Origin: Paracamarosporium sp. OC-R06-R3
Taxonomy: Eukaryota; Ascomycota; Dothideomycetes; Pleosporales; Didymosphaeriaceae
Length of the DNA stretch: 64,000 bases
NCBI GenBank assembly: GCA_019828545.1
Contig: JACVRA010000181.1
Coordinates: 62,001 to 126,000 of the forward strand
Reading direction: 5' to 3'
The notes under the pieces were generated by a model. The model was not told the origin of the DNA, searched no databases, and saw only the letters and a program-made list of their open reading frames with translations. Shown here piece after piece: positions 43,209 through 55,092 of the stretch (the first letter of the stretch is position 1; each line of letters starts with the position of its first letter). A program made the position numbers and the translations under genes.

Positions 43209-44983
43209 ATGGACGCTGTCCACCGCCTTCGAAATATATCTTGGGAGAACATCATGCACAAGCTCGAAGCTCCTCAAAACCCATACAGTGCCACGGCCGC
43301 AGTTGAATTGGACCGATCTCAACATGTTTGGTCAAATGAAGACCTGGATCCCACGAAACCTTCGAATAGGACGTACACATGGGTTCATTACACGAGCTTT
43401 TGGCTGGCGTCTTCGTTTGCTACCGGAACTTGGACCACCGGCAGTGCAATGATAGCCCTTGGAATGCCTTGATACGCTTCTTGGTTGGCTGTCATAGTAT
43501 CGCACATCATCGGCGCATTCCTACTGGTTGCTAATGGGCGAGGACCTGCTGCTTATCATATTGGATTTCCGGTCTACGCAAGGGCGAGCTTTGGTATGTG
43601 GGGTAGTTGTTTCGCCATTGCGTCTAGGTGCATTGTGGTAAGTGTCCCGACCGTTTGTTTGCCCATCCGTTCTCCCCATCAAGTTCGAGACTAATTCATC
43701 TTTCTTCGAGACAGGCTGCCATATGGTTCGCAGTTAACGCCTATTATGGCGCCAATTTTGTCTCCATATGTCTACGCTGCATATGGCCATCCTGGCACAC
43801 CATCCCAAACCACCTCCCAGACAGCGCAGGAACCACCACCCAGCTCCTTGCTGCACTCGCCATATTCTGGATTCTCAGCATGCCGTTCATCTTCATTCAC
43901 CCAAGAAACCTTAACTGGTACTTCGTTGCAAAGTCATGCATGGTCGCTCCAGCTTGCTTTGGGGTTCTGATCTAGGCCATCATTCTAAACGGAGGCTCAG
44001 TCGGTCCAACATTCGATGTTTCCCCGAAGATTTCAGATCCCAACTACTACGGGTGGATATGGATAATGGCACTGAATTCCGGATTCGGTGGTTGTTCCGC
44101 TCTTATCGTTGCACAGGCAGATATTGCCCGTTACGCAAAGAAGCCCAGTGACCAGACTTGGTCCCAAATCATCACATACCCAGTGTTCAGCGCACTTCCA
44201 GCTCTGTTCGGTATCCTCGTCGCATCTTGCACGTCTAACGTCTGGGGTAAACAGTATTGGAACCTTTGGGATGTCTTAAACAAGGCACTGGACCACTATG
44301 AGATGTCTTCGGGATCTCGAGCTGCCGTTTTCTTCGCCTCTTTCGCCTTTGCTGTCGCCATTCTTGGTACCAACGTTGCCGCCAATTCGTTACCTTTTGG
44401 ATCTGATATCACGGGACTGTTTCCGCGTTTTATTAACATCCGCCGCGGACAGGTGTTGTGCGCAATGCTCGTCTTCCCAGTAGTACCTTGGAAGATCATA
44501 AAGAGCGCAAAGTCCCTGTTAACGTTCTTATCTGGATACTCTATTCTGATGGGTCCGTTTGCAGCAATCTGTATCGTGGATTACTTTTTCATCCGACACG
44601 GTAACTTCCATATCGCAGATCTGTACATTGGAAACTCAAGGTCACGATACTGGTACACGAAAGGTTGGAACTTACGCGCAGTGGCTTCGTGGATTTTTGG
44701 TGTTGCACTGCCATTCCCTGGCTTTATCGCGACTTTTGGCACAACTAGCGTTGGCACAGGAGGCACGAGGATGTGGTACTTGGGGTACTTGCTCAGTGTG
44801 GCTATCTCGGGGGTGTGCTACTACGGTTTATTCATTGTCTTTCCGGATCCGTTAATTGAGAAACATCCATCGTTTGAACAATTGGCTGTTGACTACGACA
44901 TTGTTCTCGAAGGGGAGGAGATTCTGGAGCAAAACGATAGGAAGCAAGCACTTAGCACAGAGAAGAGGACAGGCGAGGTTTAG
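43209..44983 (+). pseudogene. NCS1-family permease with two Trp-to-stop changes
   Basis: The frame reads SWENIMHKLEAPQNPYSATA, SNEDLDPTKPSNRTYTW, SFWLASSFATGTWTTGSAMI and ALGMP, then TGA at 43470-43472, then YASWLAVIVSHIIGAF and GFPVYARASFGMWG, all NCS1 marks. After an intron, AAIWFAVNAYYGANFVS and PFIFIHPRNLNWYFVAK lead to FGVLI, TAG at 43973-43975, then AIILNGGSVGP. The rest is open: MALNSGFGGCSALIVAQADI, GTNVAANSLPFGSDITGLFP, YWYTKGWNLRAVASW. Both stops sit where relatives have Trp (TGG), so each is one G-to-A change. The remaining 500-plus codons show no shift, so inactivation looks recent. Substrates of the family are nucleobases, ureides, hydantoins or vitamins. Confidence 0.8.
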
Positions 44984-46297
44984 CCCTCAGCTCTCACTTC
45001 CATAATTACCGTAATTTCACTCTTACAATGCCGTTTTGTCATATGCACAATTATTATCTAGAATTGAAGCCTTTTCGTCTACCCAACCGAAGAGGTATTC
45101 AGCGATGCCGATCTCCGAGCCAAACTCTACTTTGTATGGCGCGTGTAGGAGACCTACTTCATAGAAGGGCAACCGAAGTTTTGATCCGCATGCTCTCCCA
45201 TGTATGACTTATTGCAATCATTTAATCATTTACTGAAGCTCTCGGCGTGTACTAGCTAGTAAAAGCGTTCTGATCCAGATCGAGCTCTTTGCCAAGCCAG
45301 CTCAAGACGATTACTCCCCACAATTACTGGCATCGCTACCTGCTTCTACAGGAGCTGAACGTATCCTTCTCAAACGTATTCACGTGCCCGCTCCGCGTTT
45401 GGAGCAGTTCAAAAAGCCCGAAATGACGTTACTTTCTCTCAATACAGCATCGCTTACTAGCACACAAAACATCTTGGCATGTCGTCATCGATTGGCCAGC
45501 GCACTTGACGGTAGCGGGTTATCTAACCGCACATAGGCATCGCAATCTACATATGATACCGCGCTCTCCGGACTTATCGAAGCATCTCAGTACCGAGGAG
45601 TGACGATCTCTCAGAATACTAGAGTTTAAAAGGCGTTGGGATGCACCAATACTAATATCATGAGCATCCGCATAGGGAAGCCCACAGTGGCGAAGACATA
45701 GCACCCGTCTCAGCCAAAGAGCTATCAATCAATAAGGTAGCAAGTCGTTACTGCGCTCCAGAATTCCAACAAAAGGCCTCCGCCGACCGTGCGAAACCAC
45801 ATCGACCTACAGCCCACCAGGGCTTTCTAAATCACCTGATTATCTAACCGTATATAGTAAAGATGAGCGACAGCTTTTGTATGGTAAGAGCTCCCTATAC
45901 TAAGTCTACAGTCAGTACTTCCTCTCTGTACTTAATGGTCCCTCATTCTGCACCTTGATCGCATTTCTATACAAATTGATGTCTCATTCGTAACATATTT
46001 AGCACTCCTAACCCCGCTTTTCGATATCCGGATCAGTAATCTGCTAAACATCAAGTGACTGAGAAGAACCTGACGGGCCGTAGACAGTGGATAACTAGCA
46101 TGGCTCGCGTCATTAATGCCCCGCTTGCCAGGACGTCTCCACGATACTGTCCGGTGCGCACCGGTCAAAGTCGGTGCTTAGTAAATTTTTCATTTGCGGC
46201 AACGCCGTGCTATCTGAACAACGTCCTGCTTGTCTCCCAATTTGCATTGACCATATCATCCCTTCTCGTTTCCTACCTTTCAACTCTACCTTTCATA
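44984..46297. other. Intergenic: no supported gene
   Basis: About 1.3 kb. A minus-strand stretch at about 45060-45155 reads HAPYKVEFGSEIGIAEYLFG and looks coding-like, but could not be extended or assigned. Confidence 0.45.
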
Positions 46298-46975
46298 ATG
46301 GCTCCGGCTGTCACAGACTTCCAAGAACGAGTGAGAGGTGTGCTCACCCAACAAATCGCCGAGCGTGGTCATGCACCGAGTAACAGCCAGCTGGCATCTG
46401 CCCTCTCTTGTTCGCTCCAGGAAATTGAAGAGGCTCTAGTTGCCTTGCACTCAACACACTCCTTACTGCTTCATCCACATAAAGTCGAGCCATGGGTCGT
46501 ACACCCGTTCGCCCTATACCCTGCGTCGTGCTGGGTGAGAATTGGCGCCAAAGGATATTGGGCGACTTGTCTATACTGCGGGTTGGGCATAGCGGCCGCG
46601 CTCAAAGCTGATGCCGATATTTTTACACGATTTGGAGGTGAGAGCGAACAGTGCATTATTCGGGTGCGCGATCAAGACATCGTGGAGAAAAATATCGTTT
46701 TCCACCTTTCAACTCCAATCCGGTATTGGTGGGACAACGTCATTCATTCATGCGCATCATTCCAACCGTTTCACGATGAAAGAGAGGTCGACGACTGGTG
46801 TCAGCGGCATGCTTCGCCAAAGGGTGCTGTTGTTCCTCTGTCCCAGATGTGGCGGTTTGCGAGTGCTTGGTACGGCGATTATGTTTCGCACCCGTGGCAC
46901 AAGAGATCTATAGAAGACATTCGAAGAGTGCTGCGATCAAACGATCTTACCGGGTCCTTTTGGTCTATCGAATGA
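46298..46975 (+). CDS. Alkylmercury lyase (MerB)-like protein
   Basis: Intronless, 225 codons, start MAPAVTDFQERV at 46298. The N-terminal 70 residues form a winged-helix-like segment (PSNSQLASALSCSLQEIEEA), as in MerB. The core reads HPFALYPASCWVRIGAKGYW, ATCLYCGLGIAAAL, FHLSTPIRYWWDNVIHSCAS, VDDWCQRHASPKGAVVPLSQ, MWRFASAWYGDYVSHPWH and SNDLTGSFWSIE at the end. This is the layout of bacterial MerB-fold proteins. True MerB uses two Cys and an Asp. Here Cys occur in CLYC and HSC, but the acidic residue is not evident near CLYC, so organomercury cleavage is doubtful. The lack of introns and mainly bacterial family suggest horizontal transfer. Confidence 0.75.
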   Translation: MAPAVTDFQERVRGVLTQQIAERGHAPSNSQLASALSCSLQEIEEALVALHSTHSLLLHPHKVEPWVVHPFALYPASCWVRIGAKGYWATCLYCGLGIAAALKADADIFTRFGGESEQCIIRVRDQDIVEKNIVFHLSTPIRYWWDNVIHSCASFQPFHDEREVDDWCQRHASPKGAVVPLSQMWRFASAWYGDYVSHPWHKRSIEDIRRVLRSNDLTGSFWSIE

Positions 46976-48118
46976 AACTTAGCTAATAACAGATGAGTAC
47001 GGCTCAACGCACTTACCATCGGGAAGCTTCAAACTATCGCATACAAGTCGCTCGAAATCTTCGTTTATCCGCCATAGAGTCGGTTCTCTCACTAAATATG
47101 TCTCAAGAGGTTATTTAGTTAGGACGAAGAATTTTGTGCGTCTAAAAACCGAGATATCGTATAGTAATAACAAACCATGAAATTAACTTTCGTTGATGTT
47201 ACTGTTCGTTGCATATCATTTGGTAGTTCCATCGATTGGGATCACCAAAACATCGTGAAAGCCCACACCGTCACGTGGATAGTTGAAGTGTACCGCGAGA
47301 CCACAACTATAGATACAGCGAGGCAACATAGGTCTACTGCCTGGATGAATATATCTTCGTGGGCATAGTGCGTCGGACACTACTTCATCATCTGATCTAA
47401 TAGTATACTAAACAATAAGAAAAAGATAAAGCTTAGTCTAGCCCTGTGTCGTAACTGCTACCAGAGCATGCAGGCATAGCACATAGAGATTTTAGAATAG
47501 CCCTTACTCAACATGCCGGAATAGGTTTCGCGAGTTGGGATGTTTATACGTAATTGGCGGAGCTACTTAGTGAAGAAGAGAAGGCATGTCGTGAGACGAC
47601 TAACTACTGCGCCTAATCTATTAGCGACTAGGCGGGAGATATAAGCGTAAATTAATATATCACATACCTAATATTAATAATATATGCGTGTATGTGCTTT
47701 AAGTTTAATAGGTTAGAGGTTTAACTCGTGGCTGCCTAACGACGAGTAGACACGCCATAGCTGGGAATGTCCCTAGTCTTTTGTCGGCTGAGGAGTTTAC
47801 GCTAACCGATCTCAATACCAGAAGTATTCTATATTGAGCATGCATATGGATAGCAGGCACCGAGGCAAACCATCCGCTAGATCTGTCCTGTTTTTTAGGA
47901 GCAGCAAGAATCACAACGGCATTTGCGCCATAATTGTATACTTGCAAGTAGAGTGGCCTATTCGTCAGAGGGAAAGACGTGAAAGGCCACACAGCAGTCT
48001 CTCGCCCTCAGTTTCGCTGTTTTACGTCTTATCTTGACGCGTAGTCACTGTCACGGATTAATGCTAGAAAACTCGGTCTCATGGAAAGTGGGTGTTCCAC
48101 AAACATGTAGACCCTACC
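46976..48118. other. Intergenic, partly AT-rich
   Basis: Nothing recognisable in about 1.1 kb. The stretch 47390-47700 is AT-rich with short TAATATTAATA-type runs and may be an eroded repeat, but no homologous copy was seen in the window. Confidence 0.45.
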
Positions 48119-48711
48119 ATGCAGTTTTTGGCGGTGAAAAAGCATGTTTACAGAGATGTTTACGGAGGCCCAAGGCGTAGCGGCGCAAGCAACATCACTG
48201 TAGGTGGAAATTGTGGAGCGGATGGAAAGGTATGCAAGGAAACTTCCTTCGGGGATTGTTGTTCATCTAACGGTTGCTGTGTGAGCACTTCAACCCACTT
48301 GGTGCTAGCTGCCAGATTAGCTTTGGGAACTATACCGGAGGGGCAGGCGACATACCGACCAGGAGTGCTTGCGGCAAGAACGGAAAGACATGCAAATGCT
48401 ATGTGTAGACTGTTGCTCGTCAGATAGTTTTTGCGGAAAGACCGACGACTTCTGCGGAGCTGGATGTCAACCGACATTTGAAACTTCTTCGACTGGGAAC
48501 AACATCTGGACCGACGGAGCCTCTGGTAAGAACGGAAAGATATGCAAAGATTCCACCTCTGAGGATTGCTGCTCTTCTAGTTCTTTTTACGACGAGCCAT
48601 CTGATTTGGTGGAGCTGTTAGCTAATTAGCATATGGCACATGTGATAAATGCTCTGGTATCGGCTTTTGTGGAAACACTGCATATCACTGTGGTCCAGGA
48701 TGACCAGTGTA
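48119..48711 (+). pseudogene. Decayed gene with tandem type-1 chitin-binding (hevein-like) domains
   Basis: Four degenerate ChtBD1 units are readable in different frames: GGNCGADGKVCKETSFGDCC; ACGKNGKTCK then VDCCSSDSFCGKTDDFCGAG; GKNGKICKDSTSEDCCSSSS; and TCDKCSGIGFCGNTAYHCGP. The consensus CGxxGxxCxxxxxxCCSxxGxCG is obvious. Frames change between units 1 and 2 and inside unit 2 (near 48400). Unit 3 has lost its first Cys and the Cys of FCG (now FYD) and ends in TAG at about 48627. No secretion signal is visible. Intact relatives are secreted multi-domain lectins or chitin-modifying proteins. Here no functional product is expected. Confidence 0.7.
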
Positions 48712-49985
48712 GCCTTTTCACTTCGTTCTCATTCTCATTCTAATTCTCTTCTCGGACGATGCTGCTCATAAAAGCACGTTCAGGCAGGTCATAGAGATCC
48801 CGAAAGGGGCCCTTGCCTTCCTCTCTCGACTCTGCTATTGCCAGTAGGCTCTCGAGATCCTTGAGAGTTTAGCGATTGCGCCAGACATCTGCGAAGGAGC
48901 TAACCATCAACGAAACCTCGTTCGTGGAAGTCGGCTGCGAGACCTTATTCTGCCCGTGCAAGATAGCGAGTAAAGCATCCTCGCTATCTTCTACGGCATG
49001 GGATATAAGGCCTAAGAGAATTCGACAGCTCGTACGTAGCCAGATTGAAGACCGCGCTTTTTAGACAACGGTTTGTAGCAGCACTTGCAGTTAGGATTAA
49101 AACATGGACCACATCGTGGCTAAACGCTATCGCAACGTCTTCTTCGCTTCCGGCATCTATCGCAGGCATGGGAGATTCGAACTCGTTTAGGCTTGTGTGT
49201 GTGTGTCCTCTGGGTCTTTGGCAACCGTTTGTTTGTTATTATGTGGCGGCATTGACAATAGCAAGACCACAGCTGCATTGTTACGGCTCTGCTGACTGAA
49301 ATAGGCGAAGATTAAGGAATTGACGCAATGTCAGGGTGCATTTCGGTAAAGATCCTCCCCCAACCGAGAGGGTTGCAGAGCCCCGCGCAGTTGGAAAATA
49401 GCTGCACAACTGCGCAAACCCAAGCCAAGCTGTCAGTGAACCTATTTCCAGGTTGGACGCTTGCGTGGCGGCTCGTTTACCGAATACATTACGGATTTTC
49501 TTGGTTTCGCTTGACCAGCCGAATAAATCATCGAGTAGGACCGTATACGGTACTCAGTGCCTCGCGTTTCTGAAGTCGGACTAAACTTGAGATTTCCCCG
49601 CGACTCCCCGCACTCTCCATGCCAAGACTATCCCCACAGAATATACCCACAGACCGTAAATCTTCACGCCTGTTTACCGGTTTCGGTACTGACATCGTTG
49701 CTCTTAAGGCGAAGTTGATGCATTTCCAATCAGCAAGTGACCGAAGACACATCCTACCATGAATCTTAGGAAGCCTGCGACTTGAAATCCTGGCGGCAAG
49801 CATTGCTTTGTTTGGATTGATCATCATGTTGACCGAAAAGATGCCGTTTTGGGTAGACTCGACTCATTTAATGGATTGTAATCGGCCGCTCCTACCGAAG
49901 AGTAGAGTACAAATAGCATAAGTACCAACGCACTAATAGAATAGCTATCATCTGTAACGCACGCTTCAGTTGCTCCACCAACACC
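48712..49985. other. Intergenic: nothing recognisable
   Basis: About 1.27 kb. Only short overlapping ORFs without family features; no RNA gene or repeat seen. Confidence 0.5.
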
Positions 49986-51771
49986 ATGAAGTCACGTCTT
50001 ATTCTGGGGCTCATGGCCGTGCCAACCGCCTTCACCTTGTCCGTTCCACGACAAGAAGCCAACGACACAGTGCCAGCACCAACGACAGTGTTCGATCGAA
50101 CCAAGCTCCAATATGTTGCTCAAAAGCCTCGAATTTTCGTCATGACGGATGTTCTTAATGAACCAGACGATCAAGAGTCCCTCGTGCGCTACCTGCTATA
50201 TTCCAACGAGTTCGACACGCGCGGCTTGTGTGCAACTACCTCTTTCCATCTCCAAGAGCGAGGGCATCCAGAAGCCATTGAACAAATCGTCGAGGCCTAT
50301 GGAAAAGTAATTGACAATATGAATCAGCATGTGCATCCTTTCAACCAGTATCCAACTAAGGAGAAGATGCTTTCGCTGATTACGCAAGGACCGGCGGTAA
50401 CAAATCACCATTCCTCATACTTTGATAAGAACTTATGATGTGCCAGGCTTATGGTAAAGCCGCCTTCGAGCAGCCACTTTCAGAGGGTGCTTCAATGTTG
50501 ATCCAACGATTGCAAGAATCTCCACAACCATTATGGGTACTGATCTGGGGAGGCCCAAACACTCTTGCCCAAGCGTTGAAGCACATCTCAAAAAATTTCA
50601 CAGAAGTTGAGGCCGCGGTTCTTCGTGCGCGTATCCGCGTATTTGCAATTTCAGATCAAGACGATACGGGCGAATGGATTCGAACAACGTACCCGGATGT
50701 TTTCTACATCGCTTCAATCCACGCCTTTGTATCCTATGTCAATGCCACATGGCGAGGCATGTGGGAAGGCTTACCCTACCAGTAAGTTGCTCTATATAAG
50801 TGTCTGAACTTAGAGCATTATTCATCATCTTTGCCTTGATATTTGTATCTACTTTCTCTTTGTCACTTACACTCTCATGTGCTAAGAAAAATATCTGACG
50901 TGTTCTTGATAGCTTCATTGAAAAAGTCAGTTCGCCATGGATTCGCCAGAACATCCAGATAGGTCCACTAGGAGCAGTGTATCCATCTCGACCTATCGGG
51001 GCCGAGGGTGACACTCCTTCTTTCCTGTACCTTATCCAGAATGGCTTAGGCGATCCTGAACACCCTACATACGGCTCTTGGGGTGGTCGCTGGAGCTACG
51101 TCAATCTCGGCAGCTCCCACTACGCCGATACCGCCGACGATTTCTACACAACAGAAACACAAGGAGTTAATGAAACAAGCAATAAAGTCACCGTTGCACG
51201 ATGGCGCAACCACTTCCAGAATGATATGGCTACACGCATGCGATGGACTCTGAGCTCGGACTTTTCAAATAACACACATCCACCTGTCCCCATCATCAAC
51301 GGGACGAAAGGACCTACTCTAATATCTATCTACGCAAATCCTGGCTCACAGCTCGTTTTAGATGCCAGCGAAACGTACGATCCAGATCACCCCGCAGACT
51401 CCAGCCAGCTGGAGTTTCAATGGTACGAGTATCGCTCAACCGACCGCTATGTGGGCAGTGTACCAAAAAACATTTCCCTGGGACTCGAGGCACTTGGTCG
51501 CAATGCCTCCACACCTGGTGGATTCGAGGCTAACGATGCCGGATTCCGGAACTATACACTTGGAGACAAAGTCCGGGTAACGGTGCCAGACGAGGAAGAG
51601 GCGTATGAATATCATCTTATTTTGCAAGTGACATCGCACCCCTATGCAGAGCTACCGATTCAACGGTATCTACGGGTGAAATTACTGGGAAGCCAAGATG
51701 ATGTATATTCAAATCAATACTACGCAGCTACAGAAATACCAAGAGCGAAGCCGACAGATCGGAGTCGATAG
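49986..51771 (+). CDS. Secreted DUF1593-domain protein (nucleoside-hydrolase-like)
   Basis: Three exons; introns 50397-50446 and about 50783-50911. The start gives a signal peptide MKSRLILGLMAVPTAFTLS. The N-terminal domain reads KPRIFVMTDVLNEPDDQESL, VRYLLYSNEFDTRGLCATTS, then ESPQPLWVLIWGGPNTLAQA and RIRVFAISDQDDTGEWIRTT. This fits the DUF1593 family, whose Asp-rich strand resembles nucleoside hydrolases. The second half (HFIEKVSSPWIRQNIQIGPL onward) has the usual C-terminal beta-sandwich region with SQLVLDASETYDPDHPADSS and a final YEYHLILQVTSHPY. About 530 residues with several N-glycosylation sequons, extracellular or cell-wall associated. The substrate is probably a glycoside or nucleoside-like compound. 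All junctions are in frame. Confidence 0.85.
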
Positions 51772-52065
51772 AATAGCGAAAAATAGGTTATCACCTTTAT
51801 AGACCTAGTACGAGTTAACTAAACCTTGAGTTGTTAATTAATATGCTAAATCGTCGGTCTATTAAGGCAAGAAGGAAGGGTAGCGCTGGCCCATAGTAAG
51901 CCGATTATGGGGTTCATGTTGAAGCTTGGGTTACGTTGGGAAGATCTAGTTGCTAGATGATAACGGTTAACTAGAACTCGAAGGGATGAGCTAGATACAA
52001 TCCATCAGACGGGTATGGTTGGCTAGCTCCATCAGCATATATTCTGTCGGATGACCCCGTAACAT
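51772..52065. other. Intergenic between convergent genes
   Basis: About 290 bases, AT-rich; no feature recognised. Confidence 0.5.
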
Positions 52066-52589
52066 TTAACTCATCCCATCAAACTTGTCTGTCTTCACGC
52101 CTACACTTAACCACGCACAATTCCCTTTCTCTTTGTAATAAAACTCTTTCTCCGGCACAAAAGGAGCTCCTTCATCTAAGCATCCGGACATGAGAATCAC
52201 ATGGCCTCTTACTAACGCGCTACTTTCATTTGTGGTGAGGATGTTACTCCCACATACGCTGCAGAACATGCGGATCGGGTCACCACCTGAGTCGGTTGCA
52301 CGGTCGATGTATTGTACTAGCATATCCTCGCCAGTTTCAAACTTTAATGCCTATGATGCAAATATGAGTATGAGTTGGATGGAGGTAGATGTGTGAGAAG
52401 TCAGCGCATTTAGCGAAAAGAATACAGTACCTCTTTCTTAAAGAACAAATTCGCCTGGAATGTTGAGCCGGATGACTTTTGGCAGTTTTTGCAGTAGCAC
52501 AACACGCGTGTTAGGGGTGCGCCAGTGACGGTGTAGCGGATGGCGTTGCAGAGGCAGGATCCTTTGTACTCGGTCATCTCCATAGCCAT
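52066..52589 (-). CDS. GFA / CENP-V domain zinc protein
   Basis: Two exons, intron near 52430-52351. The start at 52589 gives MAMEMTEYKGSC. Zinc ligands are present in the usual order: YKGSCLCNAIRY, RVLCYCKNCQKSSGS, then FCSVCGSNI. The end FYYKEKGNCAWLSV is typical. About 145 residues, normal for the family named after glutathione-dependent formaldehyde-activating enzyme. Most fungal members have unknown substrates and probably bind glutathione-like or S-containing adducts. Longer in-frame Met at 52652 would add 21 residues and is less likely. Confidence 0.88.
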
Positions 52590-53497
52590 AGTAATGAAGC
52601 AACACGTATGGTTCTTTTCAGTCTTAAAATGATATATATTTGAGGTAGTCAATTGGGAAAGTGGAAGTCAATGTTTCGAAAATCTGAGACAGTGCTTATA
52701 TGAGGATTGGAAGTGGTAAATGATATGTATTTCTATTCTTTGTGCTGTATGAGGATGAGGCTATTTTTTATTAATGGTTATTAATGGGACCAGTTCAGTC
52801 TAATGCAATCCCATACTTCCGATATTTGTCGGGAAAGATGTGGCGTACCGACGGGGTTTAGCGGAGTTAAAAGGCTGAAAACTTGGGCCCGGGGTGAGAT
52901 GCGGGGGCATAAGGTAGCTATCCGTGATGTCAACTACGTGTTGTTTTTTTCATACTAGAGCCATCGAAGCGCTGTCTTCTTATTTCCTCCTATGATTCAT
53001 GTATATCAACAGTGTCACTTTATACAATGCTGAAATACATATAAGAGTACGTTTGGAAGTACGCCCCAATGTCTAGGCATGTTGATACTGAAGAGATTGC
53101 GGACAATCACCTAGTTATCTAGTACTAGTTGTTCACACAGTTAGCATTAACATACATATTCACCTGTCCATCTGAGCATGAACGTGTATTGATAAGATAT
53201 CCTAATTTACAATTAGTTTTTGATGAAACGAGCTTGAGTCATTATGTATCATAAATTTGTTGTTTATCCTCGCAGTGCACAAAGCTTGACGATGCAGGAA
53301 GCCGCGGTATTACTGTTTTGGGAAACCGGGCTAGGCTAGCATTGGCAATGCTCAGCTGCACAGCTGCACAGCTGCACAGCCCAGCCTCATTTTAATTTCA
53401 GCTCTCAGCCTTCGACCTGAGATAACGACAACAAAGAAAGAAGAGGAGAGGGTAGCGACATTCAGTCCATTACTACAACAGTCGCAAACCGGAGAGA
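52590..53497. other. Intergenic with a short tandem repeat
   Basis: No gene in about 900 bases; the CAGCTGCA repeat at 53353 lies about 120 bases before the CorA-like start. Confidence 0.6.
53353..53380. repeat. CAGCTGCA octamer tandem repeat
   Basis: Three and a half perfect copies of CAGCTGCA in the promoter region of the CorA-like gene. Confidence 0.9.
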
Positions 53498-55092
53498 ATG
53501 GCTTCATCGACTCCGTATCAAGAATGGGTCCAATCACTCATCAGCACAGGCTATGCCAGCCTCAAATTCCTCGATGAAAAGGTCATGCAAAAGGCTGAAC
53601 ACACAGATGCAGTATGTACCCTCCTCACGTTCTCAGAAGACGGAGTGCTTGCGGATTCAAGAGTAGCATCGGATGCGGATTTTGCCAAACCGCTAGTTGG
53701 AAAGAGCAGGAGATTGTTCATTCTCGAAGGCATCTCGCACGCGTACGTAGAAAAGCTGGGATCTGCACTGGACATCGAGCCCGAGTTTTTCGCGGCGCAT
53801 CTTCGCTCAGTGACTTGGGAACATCATAACGACCGATCGGATGCAGTCATGCTGCCCTCAATTCGCAAGCAGATTAGATTCTGGAGTCTTGAATACATGG
53901 AGTGTATTTTGCTGGATGGCAAATTCCGGCTCGGTCGCACTCGGATTCTTCCTTTCAATCCTGTTTTTCGTAGATTGTTTATCCGCAATCCGAACATGGA
54001 CCAGATAAATGCTTGGAGTATAGGTCTTGCAATCCGATCCTTGTCATTTTGGGAACAGCCATCGAGCAATGGAAATTTCGACGGTATGTGACTAGATAAG
54101 TTCCGAGAAACCACTATGCTTATTCATTCGCAGCAGTTTTGTTGGCAGACGCACCACTCAAATCCATGTTAAACTTCGAATATGACGATGTGAAACCACC
54201 CGAGCAAGTTTCGACTACATGGTCGCCCTATGGCGGCGGATTCATAGATTTTGCCAGGATTGACAAAAGGAGGGAATTTGTCCAGCACTCCCCTTTGTTC
54301 CCTAAGTCAAGAAATAGCTCTATGAAGGAATCCCTACTCTGGCGACTCAAGCATCCCGATGTGTTTCTTAATAAGCCAGACAGGCCCTTGAATATCATTC
54401 TTCAACGCCTGATACTCTCCCAATGGACATTGACGCTCGCCTTTCTCCGTCGAGACTTCAACTCGATCCACATCCGCAGACTATCTGGTGAAGGTAACAC
54501 TTTACATCAGGTGAAAAGTACTCTTGCAGATCTAGAATCATGTCACGCTCTTCTGGATCGCTGCTCGCATCTTCTACAAAAGAACCTCAATCAGCTTGGT
54601 ATCTCTATTACTGAAAGCAGCAATGGAATTTCCTGTTCAAGAGACGTGAGTACCGACAGTACGCTTCTACAACTCGACTGGGCATTCATCTGGCAAGAGT
54701 GTCGACACTGGATCACCGAGACAGATCGTCTCGTCAACCTCAGACTTTCCAATCTCTCCATACTTGACAGCAAGAGGTCGCGCGATGATTCAGAGCGCGC
54801 ATGGATAGAGTCACAGCGCTCAGCATTGTTGGCAGAGAGTTCCAGTCAGATTACTAAGTTGGGGCAGATATTGTTGTTGTTGTTCACACCAGCGGCATTC
54901 GCTTATGGGATTCTGAGTATGGGAGAGGACTTTGCGCCTGGAAAAAGGTTGTTCTGGGTCTTCTTCGCCATCGCGGTACCGTTGTCGATTGTTACGATTG
55001 TCATCTTTCGTGTTTGGGTGAGTTCTTCGAGATATTCGAGAGGGGCACGAGTATCGAGGGTTGTATCCGAAGAATTCTTACATCCTGTTTAA
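53498..55092 (+). CDS. CorA-like Mg2+-transporter-domain membrane protein
   Basis: Two exons with an intron at about 54084-54133 (in-phase join GNFDG / AVLLADAP). About 510 residues. The N-terminal soluble region (SRRLFILEGISHAYVEKLGS; IEPEFFAAHLRSVTW) and the long helical region before the membrane match the fungal CorA-like group. Two helices close the protein: ILLLLFTPAAFAYGILSM and LFWVFFAIAVPLSIVTIVIF. The GMN motif of true CorA channels is absent; the corresponding place reads YGILSMGE. Such proteins are common in filamentous ascomycetes and their transport function is unproven. Both exons are open. Confidence 0.85.

Noticed and set aside
45060..45155. Coding-like minus-strand stretch HAPYKVEFGSEIGIAEYLFG
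   Set aside because: Could not be extended by exons on either side or assigned to a family.
47390..47700. AT-rich block resembling an eroded transposon
   Set aside because: No terminal repeats, no transposase or retroelement frame, no second copy in the window.
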